A stretch of 64,000 nucleotides of DNA from NCBI GenBank assembly GCA_963823535.1, contig CAWGLZ010000001.1, positions 186,001 to 250,000 on the forward strand, written 5' to 3'. How positions within the stretch are numbered: position 1 is the first letter of the stretch; every line of letters begins with the position of its first letter. This document shows positions 1 through 8,624 of this stretch, piece after piece. The DNA is from RPQJ01 sp963823535 (lineage in GTDB: Bacteria; Pseudomonadota; Gammaproteobacteria; Steroidobacterales; Steroidobacteraceae). The notes under the pieces were generated by a model, which saw only the letters and a list, made by a program, of their open reading frames with translations, was not told where the DNA came from and made no database searches. A program made the translations under genes and the position numbers.

Positions 1-611
1 GTGCCGACGGCAATGGTGCGCAGGCCACTGCGATTGGACTGGACCGGGATCGCGTGCTCGGCATCGCTGATCAGGATGACCTCGGACGTCTTGGCGTGGA
101 CCTGCGAGATCTGGCCGAAGATGCCCTCCGCATCGAGCACGGCCTGGCCCTTGAAGGCACCGTCGACCGCGCCCTTGTCGACCAGTACCCGGTGGCGGAA
201 CGGATCGAGGTCGACGTTCAGGATGGAGGCCACGAGCACGCGCTCGGCGACGCCGGCAGAGTTCTCACGCATGTCCCGCAGCCGACGGTTCTCGTCCTCC
301 AGCGCCGCGAACCTCTGCAGCTGCAGGTTGGCGAGGCGCAGGCGCGCGGTCAGCTCGAGGTTGTCCTGGCGCAGGCGGCTGCGATCGGCGAATGAGCCGG
401 TCACCCAGTCCCAGGCACGGAAGGGCAGGTCGACGCCGGCCTGCACCGGGTAGGCCGCGGCCGACAGCCAGGTCCTGACGCGTCCGAGCTGGTCGTAGCG
501 CTGGTCGGCGACCATGAGCGCGATCGAGGCGATCGCAAGCGTGAGGAACGTCGCGCCGAGCGGAGGTCCGCGGCCGATGATCGGGCGGGAGTCGTGCGTC
601 AGTTCGACCAA
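1..611 (-). CDS. mreC: Rod shape-determining protein MreC (N-terminal part, runs off left edge)
   Basis: MreC is the periplasmic scaffold of the elongasome that links MreB filaments to the peptidoglycan synthases. About 203 residues are visible on the minus strand. They show a short cytoplasmic start (LTHDSRPIIGRGPP), one hydrophobic segment near residues 20-38, a coiled-coil-like stretch rich in L, R, E and Q (about 75-110), and the start of the MreC beta domain (DPFRHRVLVDKGAVDGAFKG, then GIFGQISQVH). The start is inferred: the only usable codon before the conserved N-terminus is TTG at 611, with no clear Shine-Dalgarno site. It lies 16 nt after the mreB stop, so the two genes are almost certainly one operon. 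The C-terminus, and mreD if present, lie outside the window. Confidence 0.85.
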   Translation of the reverse strand, partial: MVELTHDSRPIIGRGPPLGATFLTLAIASIALMVADQRYDQLGRVRTWLSAAAYPVQAGVDLPFRAWDWVTGSFADRSRLRQDNLELTARLRLANLQLQRFAALEDENRRLRDMRENSAGVAERVLVASILNVDLDPFRHRVLVDKGAVDGAFKGQAVLDAEGIFGQISQVHAKTSEVILISDAEHAIPVQSNRSGLRTIAVG

Positions 612-627
612 AGGAGCAGCAGGAACA

Positions 628-1671
628 TCAATCCAGGCCGAACAGGCCCGGGCCGTGCTCGTCGATCAGCTCCAGCATCTTGCCGCCACCGCGTGCGACG
701 CAGGTGAGCGGGTCCTCGGCGACCACGACCGGCAGGCCGGTCTCCTCCATCAGCAGCTTGTCGATGTCGCGGAGCAGCGCGCCGCCGCCCGTGAGCACGA
801 TGCCGCGCTCGGCGACGTCGGAGCCGAGTTCGGGCGGCGTCTGCTCGAGCGCTGCCTTGACGGCGCCGACGATGCCCTGCAGCGGTTCCTGCAGCGCCTC
901 GAGGATTTCGTTCGAGTTCAGCGTGAAGCTGCGCGGCACGCCCTCGGAGAGGTTGCGTCCCTTCACCGAGATCTCGCGCACCTGCTGGCCCGGGTAGGCC
1001 GAGCCGATCTCGATCTTGATCCGCTCGGCGGTCGCCTCGCCGATCAGAATGCCGTAGTTGCGGCGCACGTAGTTGATGATCGCCTCGTCGAAGCGGTCGC
1101 CGCCGATGCGGACCGAGGCCGCGTACACGATGCCGTTCAGCGAGATGACCGCCACCTCGGACGTGCCGCCACCGATGTCGAGCACCATCGATCCGCGGGC
1201 CTCGTGGACCGGCATGCCGGCACCGACGGCGGCCGCCATCGGTTCCTCGATCAGGCGCACCCACCGGGCACCGGCACCCTCGGCCGACTCCTGGATCGCG
1301 CGGCGCTCGACCTGGGTGGACCCGTAGGGAACGCACACCAGCACCCGCGGGCTCGGGCGGATGAGGCGATTGCCGTGCACCTTCTCGATGAAGTACTGCA
1401 GCATCTTCTCGGTGACCGTGAAGTCAGCGATGACGCCGTCCTTCAGCGGGCGGATGGCGGTGATGTTGCCCGGCGTGCGGCCGAGCATGTTCTTCGCCTC
1501 GGTGCCCACCGCTTCGATCTTCTTGCCGCCGCGCGAGGGTTCCTCGCGGATGGCGACCACGGACGGCTCGTTCAGGACGATGCCCTTGCCGCGGACGTAG
1601 ATCAGCGTGTTGGCAGTGCCAAGGTCGATCGACAGGTCGTTGGAAAAATAGCCCCGGAGTTTCTTGAACAT
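628..1671 (-). CDS. mreB: Rod shape-determining protein MreB (actin homologue)
   Basis: This 347-residue protein has the full usual length for MreB, the cytoplasmic actin-like ATPase that forms membrane-attached filaments and directs lateral wall synthesis. The phosphate-binding motif DLGTANT lies at residues 16-22. The second phosphate loop is seen as MVLDIGGGTSEVAV and the adenosine motif as GIVLTGGGALLRDID. The N-terminus MFKKLRGYFSNDLSIDL is typical of proteobacterial MreB, so the ATG at 1671 is the likely start. The gene leads the mreBC operon and is transcribed away from gatCAB, with a 137-nt divergent region between them that contains a good promoter for mreB. Confidence 0.97.
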   Translation of the reverse strand: MFKKLRGYFSNDLSIDLGTANTLIYVRGKGIVLNEPSVVAIREEPSRGGKKIEAVGTEAKNMLGRTPGNITAIRPLKDGVIADFTVTEKMLQYFIEKVHGNRLIRPSPRVLVCVPYGSTQVERRAIQESAEGAGARWVRLIEEPMAAAVGAGMPVHEARGSMVLDIGGGTSEVAVISLNGIVYAASVRIGGDRFDEAIINYVRRNYGILIGEATAERIKIEIGSAYPGQQVREISVKGRNLSEGVPRSFTLNSNEILEALQEPLQGIVGAVKAALEQTPPELGSDVAERGIVLTGGGALLRDIDKLLMEETGLPVVVAEDPLTCVARGGGKMLELIDEHGPGLFGLD

Positions 1672-1728
1672 CTGGACGACGGAAGAAGGGGTAAGGAGGG
1701 ACGCGCCTAGCCGACGCGCAATCCGCCC

Positions 1729-1757
1729 AATTTAACCATTGTCAGGACTTTCGGCAA
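1729..1757 (-). promoter_or_regulatory. Predicted sigma-70 promoter for mreBC
   Basis: On the minus strand TTGCCG (1757-1752) is followed after exactly 17 nt by TAAATT (1734-1729). Each hexamer matches the sigma-70 consensus at four positions. The spacing would place the transcript start about 50 nt upstream of the mreB ATG. No equally good promoter for gatC was found in the same intergenic region; TATGAT at 1767-1772 is a possible -10 without a well-spaced -35. Confidence 0.45.
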
Positions 1758-1808
1758 GGCGACGTGTATGATTTACCGCGCATTTTTCCCGTCTGACGAG
1801 CCTCCCGA

Positions 1809-2099
1809 ATGAGCCTGACGCGCGCCCAGGTCGAGGGCATCGCCCATCTCGCCCGCCTCGAGATCACCGAGGAGCAGATGCCGGTGTACGTCGACAGCCT
1901 CTCCCGCATCATCGATTTCGTCGAGCAGCTCGCTGCCGCGGACACCGGCGGCGTCGAGCCCATGGCACATCCGCTGGCGGACCAGGTCCAGCGCTTGCGG
2001 CCGGACGCCGTTGCCGAGACGGACCAGCACGAGAAGTACCAGCGGAACGCCCCGGGCGTGGCCGCCGGACTCTACCTTGTGCCCAAAGTCATCGAATAA
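1809..2099 (+). CDS. gatC: Asp-tRNA(Asn)/Glu-tRNA(Gln) amidotransferase subunit GatC
   Basis: GatC (96 aa) is the small subunit that wraps around GatA and GatB and stabilises the tRNA-dependent amidotransferase. The N-terminus reads MSLTRAQVEGIAHLARLEIT, followed by the characteristic IDFVEQLAAADTGGVEPMAH segment, and the protein has normal family length. It is the first gene of gatCAB, with only 8 nt to gatA. The ATG at 1809 lacks an obvious Shine-Dalgarno sequence. Presence of GatCAB means that Asn-tRNA and/or Gln-tRNA may be made by transamidation; which one depends on AsnRS and GlnRS genes that are not in this window. Confidence 0.95.
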   Translation: MSLTRAQVEGIAHLARLEITEEQMPVYVDSLSRIIDFVEQLAAADTGGVEPMAHPLADQVQRLRPDAVAETDQHEKYQRNAPGVAAGLYLVPKVIE

Positions 2100-2107
2100 G
2101 CCCGATC

Positions 2108-3580
2108 ATGTCGCTCCACACCCTGACCGTCGCCGAACTGGCCGCGGGACTGAAGTCCCGGCGTTTCTCCAGCCTGGACCTGACGCTGCACTTCCTGGGC
2201 CGCATCGAGCGGCTGGCGCCGGCATTGAACGCCTTCGTCACGGTGACGGCGGATCGTGCACTCGACGACGCGCGCCGGGCCGACGAGCGACTCGCGAGGG
2301 GCGAGGGCGGACCGCTCACCGGCGTCCCCGTCGCGCACAAGGACATCTTCTGCACGGACGGCATCCTGACCACCTGCTCGTCCCGGATGCTGTCGAACTT
2401 CGTCGCCCCGTACGATGCCACCGTCGTCGAGCGGTGGCGGGCGGCCGGCACCGTGCTGCTCGGCAAGACGAACATGGACGAGTTCGCCATGGGATCCTCG
2501 AACGAGACCAGCTACTACGGTCCCGTGCGCAACCCCTGGGATCCGTCGCGCGTGCCGGGCGGCTCGTCCGGCGGATCCGCGGCGGCGGTGGCCGCGTGCC
2601 TCGCGCCGGCCGCCAGCGGCACGGACACGGGTGGATCCATCCGCCAGCCGGCGGCGCTGACCAACCTGACCGGGCTCAAGCCGACCTACGGCCGGGTTTC
2701 GCGCTACGGGATGGTCGCCTTCGCCTCGAGCCTCGACCAGGGTGGTGTCCTGACCCGTTCGGCCGAGGACGCCGCGCTGCTGCTCGGTGCGATGGCCGGA
2801 TTCGACCCCCGCGACTCCACCAGCGTGGATGCGCCGGTTCCTGACTACGTGGCCGAACTCGGCACCCCGATCCAGGGCCTGCGGGTAGGGGTGATCCGGG
2901 AGTTCTTCGACACGGGGCTCGAGCCCCGTGTGGCGGCACTGGTACAGCAGGCCATCGACCTGCTCCGGACCCGGGGCGCCACGATCCGCGACGTGAGTCT
3001 GCCCGCGCTGCCGCTGTCGGTCCCGACGTACTACGTGGTGGCGCCGGCGGAGTGCTCGTCGAACCTCTCGCGATTCGACGGCGTCCGGTTCGGGCATCGC
3101 TGCGACGAGCCGCGTGACCTGCTCGACCTGTACAGGCGCTCGCGTGGCGAGGGCTTCGGAGCCGAGGTGAAGCGCCGCATCATGACCGGCACCTACGTGC
3201 TGTCTGCCGGTTACTACGACGCCTACTACCTCAAGGCGCAAAAGGTCCGCCAGCTGATCGCGGCGGATTTCGCCCGCGCCTTCGGCGAGGTGGACGTCGT
3301 GATCGGTCCCACGGCGCCGACGGCCGCCTTCGAACTGGGCGCGAAGACGAGCGATCCGATCACGATGTACCTGAACGACATCTACACCATCGGCGCCAAT
3401 CTCGCGGGACTGCCGGCCATCTCCGTGCCCTGCGGGTTCGTGCAGGAGGGCGGCCACGCCCTGCCGGTGGGGCTGCAGCTCGTCGGTCCGCACTTCTCGG
3501 AGTCGCGCCTCCTCTCGGTTTCCCACCAGTACCAGCAGGCGACCGACTGGCACCGGCGCATCCCGTCCGGCTACGAGTAA
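2108..3580 (+). CDS. gatA: Asp-tRNA(Asn)/Glu-tRNA(Gln) amidotransferase subunit GatA
   Basis: GatA (490 aa) is the glutaminase subunit. It frees ammonia from glutamine and channels it to GatB. It belongs to the amidase-signature family, and the Ser-cisSer-Lys triad is visible: Lys78 in VAHKDIF, the cis-serine near 153 in GGSSGGS (151-157), and the nucleophile Ser177 in GTDTGGS. Length is typical. It sits between gatC (8-nt gap) and gatB (5-nt gap), which implies translational coupling and equal stoichiometry. Confidence 0.97.
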   Translation: MSLHTLTVAELAAGLKSRRFSSLDLTLHFLGRIERLAPALNAFVTVTADRALDDARRADERLARGEGGPLTGVPVAHKDIFCTDGILTTCSSRMLSNFVAPYDATVVERWRAAGTVLLGKTNMDEFAMGSSNETSYYGPVRNPWDPSRVPGGSSGGSAAAVAACLAPAASGTDTGGSIRQPAALTNLTGLKPTYGRVSRYGMVAFASSLDQGGVLTRSAEDAALLLGAMAGFDPRDSTSVDAPVPDYVAELGTPIQGLRVGVIREFFDTGLEPRVAALVQQAIDLLRTRGATIRDVSLPALPLSVPTYYVVAPAECSSNLSRFDGVRFGHRCDEPRDLLDLYRRSRGEGFGAEVKRRIMTGTYVLSAGYYDAYYLKAQKVRQLIAADFARAFGEVDVVIGPTAPTAAFELGAKTSDPITMYLNDIYTIGANLAGLPAISVPCGFVQEGGHALPVGLQLVGPHFSESRLLSVSHQYQQATDWHRRIPSGYE

Positions 3581-3585
3581 CGATC

Positions 3586-5022
3586 ATGGAATGGGAAACC
3601 GTCATCGGCCTGGAGATCCATGCGCAGCTGGCCACGCGCAGCAAGATCTTCTCGGCGTCTGCCACGACCTACGGCGCCGCGCCGAATACGCAGGCGAACC
3701 TCGTCGACCTCGGCTATCCCGGCGTGCTGCCCGTGCTGAACGGCGACGCCGTGAAGATGGCCATCCGCTTCGGGCTGGCCACGGGCGCCCGGATCGCACG
3801 GCGTTCGGTGTTCGCCCGGAAGAATTACTTCTATCCGGACCTCCCCAAGGGCTACCAGATCAGCCAGTACGAGCGTCCCGTGGTCGAGCGCGGCGTGCTC
3901 GAGATCGTGCTCGACGACGGCACGCGAAAGACCGTGGGGATCACGCGTGCGCACCTCGAGGAGGATGCCGGCAAGTCGCTGCACGAGGATTTCCACGGCC
4001 TGTCGGGCATCGACCTGAACCGGGCCGGCACGCCGCTGCTCGAGATCGTCTCCGAGCCCGACCTCCGCTCCGCGAAGGAGGCCGTGGCGTACATGAAGAA
4101 GATCCACACGCTGGTCCGCTACCTCGAGATCTGCGACGGCAACATGCAGGAAGGCTCCTTCCGCTGCGACGCCAACGTTTCCGTGCGCCCGAAGGGCCGC
4201 GCGGAGTTCGGCACGCGGGCCGAGATCAAGAACCTCAACTCCTTCCGTTTCGTCGAGCGCGCCATCAACTACGAGGTCGAGCGACAGATCGACCTGATCG
4301 AAAGCGGCGGCACGGTGGTGCAGGAGACCCGCCTCTACGACGCGGATCGCGGCGAGACCCGCTCCATGCGCTCGAAGGAAGAGGCCAACGACTATCGCTA
4401 CTTCCCCGATCCGGACCTGCTGCCGCTGGTCATCGACGACGGGATGGTGGAGGCGGTGCGCGCGGACCTGCCCGAGCTGCCGGACGAGAAGGCGGCGCGG
4501 TTCGTCCGCGATTTCGGCCTGTCCGACTACGATGCGGGCGTGCTCACGGCGAGCCGCGAGATGGCCGCCTACTACGAGGCGGTCGCCGGAGGACCCGGAG
4601 TCCAGCACAAGCTGGCGGCCAACTGGGTCATGGGAGATCTGGCCGGTGCGCTCAACCGGGACGGGCTGGATGTCACCCGGAGCCGCATCCCGGCCGACCG
4701 GCTCGCGGGACTGCTGGCCCGGATCGCGGACGACACGATCTCCGGCAAGATCGCCAAGGACGTCTTCGAGGCGATGTGGTCGGACGGAAGTTCCGCGGAC
4801 GAGGTGATCGAGGCGCGCGGGCTCCGGCAGATCACGGATACCGCTGCGATCGAGCAGGCGATCGACGACGTCATCGCGAGGAACCCGCAACAGCTGGCCG
4901 ATTACCGCGCGGGCAAAGACAAGCTGTTCGGCTTCTTCGTCGGCCAGGTGATGAAGGCGACCCAGGGCAAGGCCAATCCGGCCCAGCTGAACGAACTTCT
5001 GAGGCGCAAGCTCGCCGGCTGA
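3586..5022 (+). CDS. gatB: Asp-tRNA(Asn)/Glu-tRNA(Gln) amidotransferase subunit GatB
   Basis: GatB (478 aa) phosphorylates and then amidates the misacylated Asp or Glu on tRNA. The conserved opening WETVIGLEIHAQLATRSKIF, the segments FYPDLPKGYQISQYERP and GSFRCDANVSVRP, and the C-terminal Yqey-like tRNA-binding domain (ending NPAQLNELLRRKLAG) are all present. Length matches the family. It is the last gene of gatCAB. A 126-nt gap with no recognisable terminator follows before the fumarase gene. Confidence 0.97.
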   Translation: MEWETVIGLEIHAQLATRSKIFSASATTYGAAPNTQANLVDLGYPGVLPVLNGDAVKMAIRFGLATGARIARRSVFARKNYFYPDLPKGYQISQYERPVVERGVLEIVLDDGTRKTVGITRAHLEEDAGKSLHEDFHGLSGIDLNRAGTPLLEIVSEPDLRSAKEAVAYMKKIHTLVRYLEICDGNMQEGSFRCDANVSVRPKGRAEFGTRAEIKNLNSFRFVERAINYEVERQIDLIESGGTVVQETRLYDADRGETRSMRSKEEANDYRYFPDPDLLPLVIDDGMVEAVRADLPELPDEKAARFVRDFGLSDYDAGVLTASREMAAYYEAVAGGPGVQHKLAANWVMGDLAGALNRDGLDVTRSRIPADRLAGLLARIADDTISGKIAKDVFEAMWSDGSSADEVIEARGLRQITDTAAIEQAIDDVIARNPQQLADYRAGKDKLFGFFVGQVMKATQGKANPAQLNELLRRKLAG

Positions 5023-5148
5023 GCCGCCCGCCGCAGAGGCTGGCGTGGACGGCAGGCGGTAGACTGTGGCCCGTGGGAGCGAGCCCGGCGGCCGCCGCCC
5101 GGTTCGCGTCCCGTGGTTCACCGTGTCCTCACAGCCCAGGGTCCTGCC

Positions 5149-6678
5149 ATGCCCGCCATCCGCGAATCCGACTTCATCCAGAGCATCGCCGACGCGCTGC
5201 AGTTCATTTCCTATTACCACCCGATCGACTACATCGAGCACCTCGGGCGCGCCTACGAGCGAGAGCAGTCGCCCGCCGCGCGGGACGCGATCGCGCAGAT
5301 CCTCACGAATTCGCGCATGTGCGCGGAGGGCCACCGCCCGCTCTGCCAGGACACGGGCATCGTCAACCTGTTCCTCAAGGTCGGGATGGACGTGCGCTGG
5401 GAGACGAAACGCAGCCTCGCCGAGATGATCAACGAAGGCGTACGGCGCGCCTACAGCCATCCGGACAACACCCTGCGCGCGTCGGTCGTCGACGACCCGA
5501 TCTTCGCCCGCAGCAACACGCGGGACAATTCGCCGGCGGTGTTCCACGTCGAACTCGTGCCGGGCGCCGAGGTCGACGTGACCGTCGCCGCCAAGGGTGG
5601 CGGTTCGGAGAACAAGTCGAAGTTCGTGATGCTGAACCCGAGCGACTCCCTGGAGGACTGGGTGGTCAAGACCGTGCCGACGATGGGTGCCGGCTGGTGC
5701 CCGCCCGGCATGCTCGGCATCGGCGTGGGCGGCACGGCCGAGAAGGCCATGCTGCTGGCCAAGGAAGCGCTGATGGATCCCATCGACATGCACGAGCTCA
5801 TCGCGCGTGGCCCGTCGAGCAGGCTCGAGGAACTGCGCATCTCGCTCTACGAGAAGGTGAACGCACTCGGCATCGGCGCCCAGGGCCTCGGCGGCCTGAC
5901 CACGGTGCTCGACGTGAAGATCCGCACCTACCCCACGCACGCTGCATCCAAGCCGGTGGCGATGATTCCGAACTGCGCCGCCACGCGGCACGCGCATTTC
6001 GTGCTCGACGGCTCCGGTCCCGCGGTGCTCGAGCCGCCCTCGCTGGAGCACTGGCCGGAGGTCACGTGGAGCGCGGGTCCCGGTTCGCGCCGCGTCGACC
6101 TCGACACGCTGACGCGTGCCGAAGTCGAGCGCTGGAAGCCCGGCGAGACGCTGCTGCTGAACGGCAGGATGCTCACGGGCCGTGATGCCGCGCACAAGCG
6201 GATTGCCGATCTTTTTGCGAGTGGCCAGGGACTCCCGGATGGCGTGGACTTCACCAATCGGGTCATCTACTACGTCGGCCCGGTCGATCCGGTGCGCGAC
6301 GAGGTCGTGGGGCCCGCGGGCCCGACCACGGCGACCCGGATGGACAAGTTCACGGAGATGATGCTCGAGAAAACCGGGCTGATCGCCATGATCGGCAAGT
6401 CCGAGCGTGGTCCCGTCGCGATCGAGGCGATTCGCAAGCACAAGGCGGCCTACCTGATGGCCGTGGGTGGCGCGGCGTATCTCGTCTCCAAGGCGATCCG
6501 CTCCGCGCGCGTCGTTGCCTTCGCCGAACTCGGCATGGAGGCCATCTACGAGTTCGAGGTCCGGGACATGCCGGTCACCGTGGCCGTGGATGCGGAGGGC
6601 ACGTCGGTGCACAACATCGCGCCGGCTGCCTGGGCCGAGAAGATCCGCACGCTGGGAATTCCGGTCCGGGTCGCGTGA
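5149..6678 (+). CDS. fumA: Fumarate hydratase, class I (Fe-S dependent)
   Basis: This 509-residue protein is a class I, oxygen-sensitive [4Fe-4S] fumarase that interconverts fumarate and malate in the TCA cycle. The N-terminal domain contains SRMCAEGHRPLCQDTGIV, including the cluster-region cysteines and the signature CQDTGI. The C-terminal beta domain contains GPAGPTTATRMDKF and MAVGGAAYLVSKAI. The ATG at 5149 is preferred because the conserved N-terminus (MPAIRESDFIQSI) begins there; an in-frame GTG at 5113 would only add 12 unconserved residues. It overlaps hslO by 4 nt (GTGA). Tartrate dehydratase is a related alternative, but the fused alpha-beta architecture and the length favour fumarase. 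Confidence 0.92.
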   Translation: MPAIRESDFIQSIADALQFISYYHPIDYIEHLGRAYEREQSPAARDAIAQILTNSRMCAEGHRPLCQDTGIVNLFLKVGMDVRWETKRSLAEMINEGVRRAYSHPDNTLRASVVDDPIFARSNTRDNSPAVFHVELVPGAEVDVTVAAKGGGSENKSKFVMLNPSDSLEDWVVKTVPTMGAGWCPPGMLGIGVGGTAEKAMLLAKEALMDPIDMHELIARGPSSRLEELRISLYEKVNALGIGAQGLGGLTTVLDVKIRTYPTHAASKPVAMIPNCAATRHAHFVLDGSGPAVLEPPSLEHWPEVTWSAGPGSRRVDLDTLTRAEVERWKPGETLLLNGRMLTGRDAAHKRIADLFASGQGLPDGVDFTNRVIYYVGPVDPVRDEVVGPAGPTTATRMDKFTEMMLEKTGLIAMIGKSERGPVAIEAIRKHKAAYLMAVGGAAYLVSKAIRSARVVAFAELGMEAIYEFEVRDMPVTVAVDAEGTSVHNIAPAAWAEKIRTLGIPVRVA

Positions 6679-7601
6679 AGCACATGGCCGAGCCGGACTC
6701 GCTCAGGCGCTTTGTCTTCGAGCGCTACCCGTTCCGCGGGCAGCTGGTGCACCTGGGGTCCGCGTGGGTGGCCATGATGGAACACCACGAGTATCCCGCG
6801 CAGGTGCGTGACAGCCTGGGCGAGGCGGTGGCCGCGGCTGCGCTGCTGTCGGCGACGCTCAAGTTCCAGGGCCTGCTCTCGCTGCAGCTGCGCGGCGAGG
6901 GTCCGATGCACCTGATGCTCGTCGAGTGCACGGACGGCTTGGCGATGCGCGCCGTTGCGCGCTTCCGCGATCCCCCCGAGTCGCGCGACCTGCGCACGTT
7001 GTCGGGCGACGGCACCCTGACGGTGACGGTCGAGAACGAGGGCGGCGCCCACCGCTACCAGGGGATCGTGCCGCTCGCGGGAGCATCGATGAGCGAGTGC
7101 CTGCGACAGTACTTCGAGCATTCCGAGCAGTTGCCGACGCGACTCTGGCTGCGTGCCGACGGCGACAGCGTGAGCGGATTGCTGCTGCAGCGGCTGCCGG
7201 TGACGTCGAGGCCGGCGGACGTCACGGAGTCGGGGCCCGGAGGCGTGGCGGAGGAGGAAATCGAGGACGCGTGGCGGCGCGTCCAGCTCGTCGCCGACAC
7301 GGTCACGGCCCATGAACTGGCAACCCTCGCGGACCGGGACCTGCTGCGGCGCCTGTTCGCCGAGGACGACGTCCGTATGTTCGAGCCGGCCCCGGTGTTC
7401 TTCCGGTGCCGCTGCTCCCGCGAGCGCGTCGAGAACATGCTGCGGGCACTCGGTCGCCCAGAGGTCGATTCAGTGCTGGCTGAGTTCGGGCAGGTCGAGG
7501 TGCGCTGCGAATTCTGCAGCCGGGCCTATCGGCTCGATGCCGTGGACGTCGGTGCGCTGTTCGGTGACGGGTTGCGGTCGACTGGAGCCGGGCTACATTA
7601 G
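6675..7601 (+). CDS. hslO: Redox-regulated holdase chaperone Hsp33
   Basis: Hsp33 (308 aa from GTG 6675) is a cytoplasmic holdase activated by oxidation and unfolding. The N-terminus SLRRFVFERYPFRGQLVHL and the mid-region MSECLRQYFEHSEQLPT are family hallmarks. The C-terminal redox switch has four zinc-binding cysteines, C245-x-C247 and C278-x-x-C281. The start overlaps the fumarase stop in a GTGA arrangement; an ATG three codons downstream (6684) is an alternative. Coupling to a fumarase with an oxidation-sensitive cluster is a plausible functional pairing, but this is inference. Confidence 0.95.
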   Translation: MKHMAEPDSLRRFVFERYPFRGQLVHLGSAWVAMMEHHEYPAQVRDSLGEAVAAAALLSATLKFQGLLSLQLRGEGPMHLMLVECTDGLAMRAVARFRDPPESRDLRTLSGDGTLTVTVENEGGAHRYQGIVPLAGASMSECLRQYFEHSEQLPTRLWLRADGDSVSGLLLQRLPVTSRPADVTESGPGGVAEEEIEDAWRRVQLVADTVTAHELATLADRDLLRRLFAEDDVRMFEPAPVFFRCRCSRERVENMLRALGRPEVDSVLAEFGQVEVRCEFCSRAYRLDAVDVGALFGDGLRSTGAGLH

Positions 7602-7640
7602 GGGCAGGGCGCGGTGGAGGTGGCATCCGGCGGCGGGTGG

Positions 7641-7681
7641 TAGACAAAAGATAAAGACATCCTTATATTCGCAAGGATGTC
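7641..7681 (+). promoter_or_regulatory. Predicted promoter plus palindromic operator of the met operon, overlapping the start codon
   Basis: A strong sigma-70 promoter is visible: TAGACA (7641-7646), a 17-nt spacer and TATATT (7664-7669), each hexamer matching consensus at five of six positions. The predicted transcript start falls at about 7676-7677, on the A of the ATG, so the mRNA may be leaderless. Two overlapping palindromes cover the site. One is a perfect 9-bp inverted repeat, GACATCCTT (7656-7664) and AAGGATGTC (7673-7681), with an 8-nt centre. The other is an imperfect one, ATAAAGACATCCTTAT (7651-7666). The second resembles, as I remember it, the SAH-responsive SahR-type operator. 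The likely ligand-sensing repressor is encoded immediately downstream. Confidence 0.6.
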
Positions 7682-8597
7682 GCAATCGACAGATGAGGTT
7701 CTCCGGGGGTTGCGTGCGGCGGCCGAACCCACGCGGCTGCGAATGCTGGCCGTGCTTGCGCGCGGGGAATTCTCCGTCACGGACCTGACGCGAATCCTGG
7801 GGCAGAGCCAGCCCCGGGTCTCGCGGCATCTGAAACTCCTCGGCGAAAGCGGCCTCCTGGAGCGCTTCAGGGAGCAGCACTGGATCTACTACCGCGTGCC
7901 CGCCGACGGCCCGGGGGCGGCGCTGGTGCGTGCCCTGCTGGCGCTGGTCGATGCGGACGACCCGACCATCACCCTGGACCGCGAGCGCGCTCTCGCGACC
8001 CTGCACGAGCGCACCGGCGGCGGTGGCCAGTCGGCCGCCGCCACGAGTCCGGGGGCGGCTGACCGGGCCCGGCAACTGGCCGCAGCGGTTTCGCTCGACT
8101 TCGAGGGGCCCGCCGCCGAGGCCGTCCTCTACGCCGGCGCCGAACCCTCTGCATTGCTCGCCGTGATCGCGCCCATGGCGCGCCGCGTGGTGGGACTCAG
8201 CCCGTCACGCGAGGCCGTGCAGCGCGCGCGCGCGCTGCTGCATGGCCGCGGGCTCAGTCACTGCCTGCTGCAGCAGGGAGACCTGCGGACCCTGCCGTTT
8301 CCGGCCGCCGGTTTCGACCTGGTCGTCCTCGACCGGGTGCTCGCCGACGACGACCTTCGCCCGGCACTGCTGCGCGAAGCGGCGCGCGTGGTCCGGCCGG
8401 AGGGCCGCGTGATCGTCGTCGAGGACTACGACGGACTGTCGGAGCGGCTCGGCGGGGAGAACCCGCTTGCGGCGCTGCGGCAGTGGATCACCGACGCGGG
8501 CCTTAGATGCACCCGGTTGCGTCCCGTCGACCTGAGCGACCAGCACCTGCTGCTTGCCTCGGGGACGGCGGAGCCGGACGCAGTGGCCGCAGCCTGA
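7677..8597 (+). CDS. ArsR-family regulator fused to a methyltransferase-like domain (probable SahR-type regulator of methionine cycle)
   Basis: The protein has 306 residues. Residues 1-95 form an ArsR-type winged helix (AAEPTRLRMLAVLARGEF, then LGQSQPRVSRHLKLLGESGL); the metal-binding cysteine motif of metal-sensing ArsR proteins is absent. Residues about 140-290 have a class I methyltransferase fold (QGDLRTLPFPAAGFDLVVLD, REAARVVRPEGRVIVVEDYD). Its SAM-binding loop is degenerate: where GxGxG is expected the sequence reads LYAGAEPSALLA. This suggests sensing of SAM or SAH rather than catalysis. It lies 27 nt upstream of metF and metH, and SahR regulators of methionine-cycle genes are known in Proteobacteria, so I infer autoregulation and control of metF-metH. 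Confidence 0.8.
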   Translation: MSQSTDEVLRGLRAAAEPTRLRMLAVLARGEFSVTDLTRILGQSQPRVSRHLKLLGESGLLERFREQHWIYYRVPADGPGAALVRALLALVDADDPTITLDRERALATLHERTGGGGQSAAATSPGAADRARQLAAAVSLDFEGPAAEAVLYAGAEPSALLAVIAPMARRVVGLSPSREAVQRARALLHGRGLSHCLLQQGDLRTLPFPAAGFDLVVLDRVLADDDLRPALLREAARVVRPEGRVIVVEDYDGLSERLGGENPLAALRQWITDAGLRCTRLRPVDLSDQHLLLASGTAEPDAVAAA

Positions 8598-8624
8598 CGA
8601 ACCTGCGCAGCGAGGAAGATCGAG

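Noticed and set aside
3571..6612. A 1013-codon open frame on the minus strand opposite gatB and the fumarase gene
   Set aside because: It mirrors two strongly conserved plus-strand genes and arises from high GC at third positions. Its translation is low-complexity (His/Arg/Asp/Val-rich) with no recognisable domain.
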